7,111 nt of DNA from Treponema sp. UBA4232. GTDB lineage: Bacteria > Spirochaetota > Spirochaetia > Treponematales > Treponemataceae. Location of the stretch: NCBI GenBank assembly GCA_002396325.1, contig DGXM01000229.1, positions 2,076 to 9,186 of the forward strand, in the 5' to 3' direction. Of this stretch, positions 4,984-7,111 are shown piece after piece (within the stretch, counting starts at the first letter, position 1; each line of letters opens with the position of its first letter). The notes beneath the pieces were generated by a model. That model was given only the letters and a program-made list of their open reading frames with translations, made no database searches and was not told where the DNA came from. A program made the translations under genes and the position numbers.

Positions 4984-6103
4984 ATTTGAGGACAGCGGAC
5001 GTGAAAAAAAAATCGTTCGCACGAGTGTGATTGGTGTAATTGCGAATATTGCTCTTGCGGCTTTTAAGGCAACGGTTGGATTTTTCTCACATTCAATTGC
5101 CATTGTGCTTGATGCAGTGAACAATCTTTCGGATGCTGCTTCTTCTCTTGTGACGATTGTTGGAACAAAACTTTCCGCACGAGCTCCTGACAAAAAGCAT
5201 CCCTTCGGTTACGGAAGAATTGAATATCTGAGTGCAATGGTTATTTCGGTGCTGGTGCTTTATGCCGGTGTGACATCTCTTGTGGAATCAATCAAAAAAA
5301 TCATTCATCCCGATGTGCCTGAATACGGTGTTGCTTCCATTGTGATTGTTGCAGTTGCGGTTGTTGTGAAAATCCTCTTGGGCACTTATGTGAAACGGAT
5401 GGGAAAAAAGACCAATTCGGATTCTCTCGTGAACTCTGGTCAGGACGCATTGATGGATTCAATCATTTCTGCGGCAACTCTTGTGGCGGCAATCGTGTTT
5501 TTGTGGAAGGGAATTTCGCTTGATGCATGGCTTGGTGCGGTGATTTCGGTTTTCATTATCAAGGCGGGATTTGAAATGCTGATGGAAACCCTTTCCAAAG
5601 TTCTTGGTGAGCGGGCGGAACCAGAGCTTGTGAGGTCAATCAAAAAGACAGTAACTTCATTCAAGGACGTGAGCGGTGCATACGATCTGATTCTCAACAA
5701 TTACGGTCCCAATTCGTTCAATGGCTCTGTGCATATTGAGATTCCCGACACATATACAGCCGGCGAACTCGATTCACTTATTCGAGACATTACCGGCAAA
5801 GTTTATACAGAACATCATGTGCTTCTAACTGCCGTGGGAATTTATTCGGTGAACACAAAAAATGATGAGTCTGCGAAAATGCGGGATGCGATTTACAAAA
5901 AGGCGTTGTCGAATGAGCATGTCCTTCAGATGCACGGTTTTTATGTTGACGAAGAGACGAAGACAATCCGTGCCGATGCGGTGATAAGTTTCGATGCTCC
6001 CGACCGCGCTGCCGTTTACAAAAAAGTCTGTGAGGAAATCAAATCCGATTATCCTGAATACACTCCGCGGATTGCTTTGGATTTTGATTACAGCGAGGTT
6101 TAG
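4970..6103 (+). CDS. Cation diffusion facilitator (CDF) family metal exporter, manganese-type site
   Basis: This 377-residue inner-membrane protein is predicted to export a divalent metal ion in exchange for protons. The N-terminal cation-efflux domain has about six helices between residues 16 and 205, with the family motif KHPFGYGRIEYL (76-87) in the loop after TM2. The metal-site residues are N51-x3-D55 in TM2 and D159-x3-D163 in TM5. Zinc-type exporters usually have His in TM5, and the Asn/Asp plus Asp/Asp pattern is typical of manganese exporters such as MntE and MneP/MneS. The cytoplasmic domain (about 215-295) contains HIEIPD (255-260) and E281-H282-H283. About 75 more residues follow, longer than the usual 300-residue family member. 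The start at 4970 has GAGGTGA (4958-4964) upstream; an in-frame ATG at 4949 with GGAG at 4937-4940 is nearly as good and would add seven residues. An A9 run lies at 5004-5012. The lar neighbourhood suggests nickel as an alternative substrate. Confidence 0.9.
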   Translation: MATNEFEDSGREKKIVRTSVIGVIANIALAAFKATVGFFSHSIAIVLDAVNNLSDAASSLVTIVGTKLSARAPDKKHPFGYGRIEYLSAMVISVLVLYAGVTSLVESIKKIIHPDVPEYGVASIVIVAVAVVVKILLGTYVKRMGKKTNSDSLVNSGQDALMDSIISAATLVAAIVFLWKGISLDAWLGAVISVFIIKAGFEMLMETLSKVLGERAEPELVRSIKKTVTSFKDVSGAYDLILNNYGPNSFNGSVHIEIPDTYTAGELDSLIRDITGKVYTEHHVLLTAVGIYSVNTKNDESAKMRDAIYKKALSNEHVLQMHGFYVDEETKTIRADAVISFDAPDRAAVYKKVCEEIKSDYPEYTPRIALDFDYSEV

Positions 6104-6141
6104 GAACTGCCGGTTATAAAATAAGATATAAGAACTGGAAA
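6104..6141. other. Convergent intergenic spacer without a clear terminator
   Basis: These 38 AT-rich bases separate the stops of the exporter and rlmJ. CCGGTT (6110-6115) can pair with AACTGG (6133-6138) through one G-U pair across a 17-base loop, but there is no T run on either side. I do not see a convincing intrinsic terminator, although one would be expected between convergent genes. Confidence 0.5.
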
Positions 6142-7023
6142 CTAAGAACCAATAACTTCGGCTTTAGTGCTTCTGGGTGCCGTCAGATTTTTCAGATAGT
6201 CTTTTACGGTATCCATTTTTTCTTTCAGGAGCCACGGAGGATTTATGACAAACATTCCGCTTCCGTAGAGATGCGGGCCTGTCTCCGTTTGAAGTGAGTC
6301 GGGGACGGAGTTTTCATCGAAAAGAGTGAGAGTGAAGTTTGCGGTTTCGCTTGGGTTTGTTCCAAGTTTTGCAGCCACGTCGAGTTCTGAAATCATTTTT
6401 GCGGTTTCATTTTTGCGCCTCAGAAGGAGAGGATACCAGAGTGCGATTATTGCAGTGTTCCATTTTTTGTGCGCTTCCTTCAAAGCTTTCGTTACGGCAC
6501 TGTAGTCGGAGGCATCTTCGTAGCTGGGGTCGCAGAGGATGAGTCCTCGTTTTACAGGAGGAGGTGTAAGGGCTTTCAGAGTGGCGTATGCATCGCTTTT
6601 GTGCAGGATGATTTTTCCTTTAGGATTGTGGGCCATGTTTTTTTCAAGCATTTCGTATGCTTGTGGATGCAGTTCGCAGAAATGTGCAGTGTCGCCGTCA
6701 CGAAGATATCTTCTTTCAATCTCCGGGCTTCCTGCATAAATCCCTTTTGAAAAATATCCGCTCTCAAGATTCACATACGGAAGAAGAGCTTCGGGAAGAT
6801 TTTCTTTTTCCTCCCGCATTATTTTTTTTATTCCGCTTTCGGCTTCACCTGTCTTTAAAAGACGTTCGTCATCAAGATGAAAAATCCCGGCTCCTGAATG
6901 TGTGTCTATTATTGTGAATGGCTTTTCCTTTTTGCAGAGGCTTTCCAAAATCAGCGAGAGGGTCAGATGCTTGATCACATCAGCGTGGTTTCCTGCGTGG
7001 TATTCGTGTTGATATGAAAGCAT
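6142..7023 (-). CDS. rlmJ: RlmJ, 23S rRNA (adenine(2030)-N6)-methyltransferase
   Basis: RlmJ uses S-adenosylmethionine to methylate N6 of A2030 in 23S rRNA, acting on free rRNA in the cytoplasm. The 293-residue protein begins MLSYQHEYHAGNHADVIKHL, very close to the N-terminus of the Escherichia coli enzyme (280 residues). Visible features are DTHSGAG (40-46) for the cofactor, GSPEI (98-102), CELHP (116-120), D144, the catalytic DPSY (165-168) and ALWYP (194-198). The motif is DPSY where the E. coli protein has DPPY, a variation tolerated in N6-adenine methyltransferases. The ATG at 7023 is chosen because GGAGA (7029-7033) lies five bases upstream and the conserved N-terminus starts there; an in-frame TTG at 7056 would add 11 unconserved residues. 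It is convergent with the metal exporter, with 38 bases between the stops, and has no apparent functional tie to it. Confidence 0.95.
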   Translation of the reverse strand: MLSYQHEYHAGNHADVIKHLTLSLILESLCKKEKPFTIIDTHSGAGIFHLDDERLLKTGEAESGIKKIMREEKENLPEALLPYVNLESGYFSKGIYAGSPEIERRYLRDGDTAHFCELHPQAYEMLEKNMAHNPKGKIILHKSDAYATLKALTPPPVKRGLILCDPSYEDASDYSAVTKALKEAHKKWNTAIIALWYPLLLRRKNETAKMISELDVAAKLGTNPSETANFTLTLFDENSVPDSLQTETGPHLYGSGMFVINPPWLLKEKMDTVKDYLKNLTAPRSTKAEVIGS

Positions 7024-7042
7024 TTGATTCTCCGTTTTTGAT

Positions 7043-7048
7043 TTTATA
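7043..7048 (-). promoter_or_regulatory. Possible -10 box of rlmJ
   Basis: Read on the minus strand this is TATAAA, five of six consensus bases, within an AT-rich stretch just upstream of the rlmJ ribosome binding site. Transcription would start near 7036, giving a leader of only about 13 bases. The matching -35 position (7066-7071) reads AGTAGT and is poor, so the promoter may need an activator. The upstream arms of the repeats at 7053-7083 would overlap it. Confidence 0.35.
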
Positions 7049-7052
7049 CCTG

Positions 7053-7083
7053 GCAACCTCGAAAAACTACTAATTGAGGTTGC
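7053..7083. repeat. Perfect 8-bp inverted repeat upstream of rlmJ
   Basis: GCAACCTC (7053-7060) and GAGGTTGC (7076-7083) are exact reverse complements separated by 15 bases. The repeat covers the spacer and -35 region of the possible rlmJ promoter, so it could be an operator. No T run follows on either strand, so it is unlikely to be a terminator by itself. It is interlocked with the direct repeat at 7056-7102. Confidence 0.6.
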
Positions 7084-7102
7084 AGAATTACCTCTAAAAA
7101 CT
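7056..7102 (+). repeat. Imperfect 13-bp direct repeat upstream of rlmJ
   Basis: ACCTCgAAAAACT (7056-7068) recurs as ACCTCtAAAAACT (7090-7102), twelve of thirteen bases identical, at a period of 34 bases. The GAGGT between them (7076-7080) is the reverse complement of the first five bases of each copy, so three related ACCTC elements lie in 40 bases. Confidence 0.6.
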
Positions 7103-7111
7103 GAAGTTTTT
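7096..7111. repeat. Palindrome cut by the right edge of the window
   Basis: AAAAACT (7096-7102) and AGTTTTT (7105-7111) are exact reverse complements around a two-base centre; as RNA this is a stem with a UGAA loop. The window ends exactly at the last base, so the arms may be longer. It could be a bidirectional terminator for a gene beyond the edge, or the centre of a larger palindromic intergenic element. Confidence 0.45.

Noticed and set aside
6110..6138. Hairpin as an intrinsic terminator between the convergent genes
   Set aside because: The stem is six pairs with a wobble and a 17-base loop, and there is no T run on either strand.
7024..7056. Longer start (TTG at 7056) for rlmJ
   Set aside because: The conserved RlmJ N-terminus begins at the ATG at 7023, which has its own GGAGA five bases upstream.

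Overview
The window is a compact bacterial locus of moderate GC content. It holds one long plus-strand gene cluster (129-6103) facing a single minus-strand gene (6142-7023). Lysine is written mostly as AAA, so A7-A9 runs are common, and ribosome binding sites are GGAG-type. Gene content and protein style suggest an anaerobic spirochaete of the Treponema type. That assignment is inference from general resemblance; the sequence shows directly only a fermentative or anaerobic flavour, from the bis-[4Fe-4S] reductase and the nickel-pincer cofactor genes.

Layout of the plus strand: a sigma70-like promoter with a short hairpin leader (62-110) is followed by an aldo/keto reductase carrying a C-terminal two-cluster ferredoxin domain (129-1259). 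Next come two small uncharacterised membrane proteins (1277-1675 and 1675-1962), then the nickel-pincer nucleotide (NPN) cofactor genes in the order larE (1966-2787), larB (2796-3503) and larC (3493-4800). After these lie an uncharacterised 59-codon gene (4804-4983) and a cation diffusion facilitator (4970-6103). Gaps between genes are at most 17 bases and several genes overlap, so the simplest reading is one operon of eight genes with extensive translational coupling. Convergent to it is rlmJ (6142-7023), the 23S rRNA m6A2030 methyltransferase. Its upstream region, at the right edge, holds overlapping inverted and direct repeats.

How the genes fit together: LarB carboxylates and hydrolyses nicotinic acid adenine dinucleotide, LarE converts the two carboxylates to thiocarboxylates, and LarC inserts nickel using CTP. 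This gives the NPN cofactor used by lactate racemase (LarA) and related 2-hydroxyacid racemases or epimerases. No larA-like gene is present in the window, so the cofactor's user is elsewhere or unrecognised. The cation exporter may guard against metal overload, although its metal-site residues look manganese-type rather than zinc-type. The reductase and the two membrane proteins have no established link to NPN. Their tight linkage, and the His/Glu-rich motifs in the first membrane protein, are the most interesting unexplained parts of the window.

There is no gene-free stretch over 300 bases. The longest non-coding parts are 1-128 (promoter and leader) and 7024-7111 (rlmJ upstream region). I found no tRNA, rRNA, CRISPR array, insertion sequence or recognisable riboswitch.
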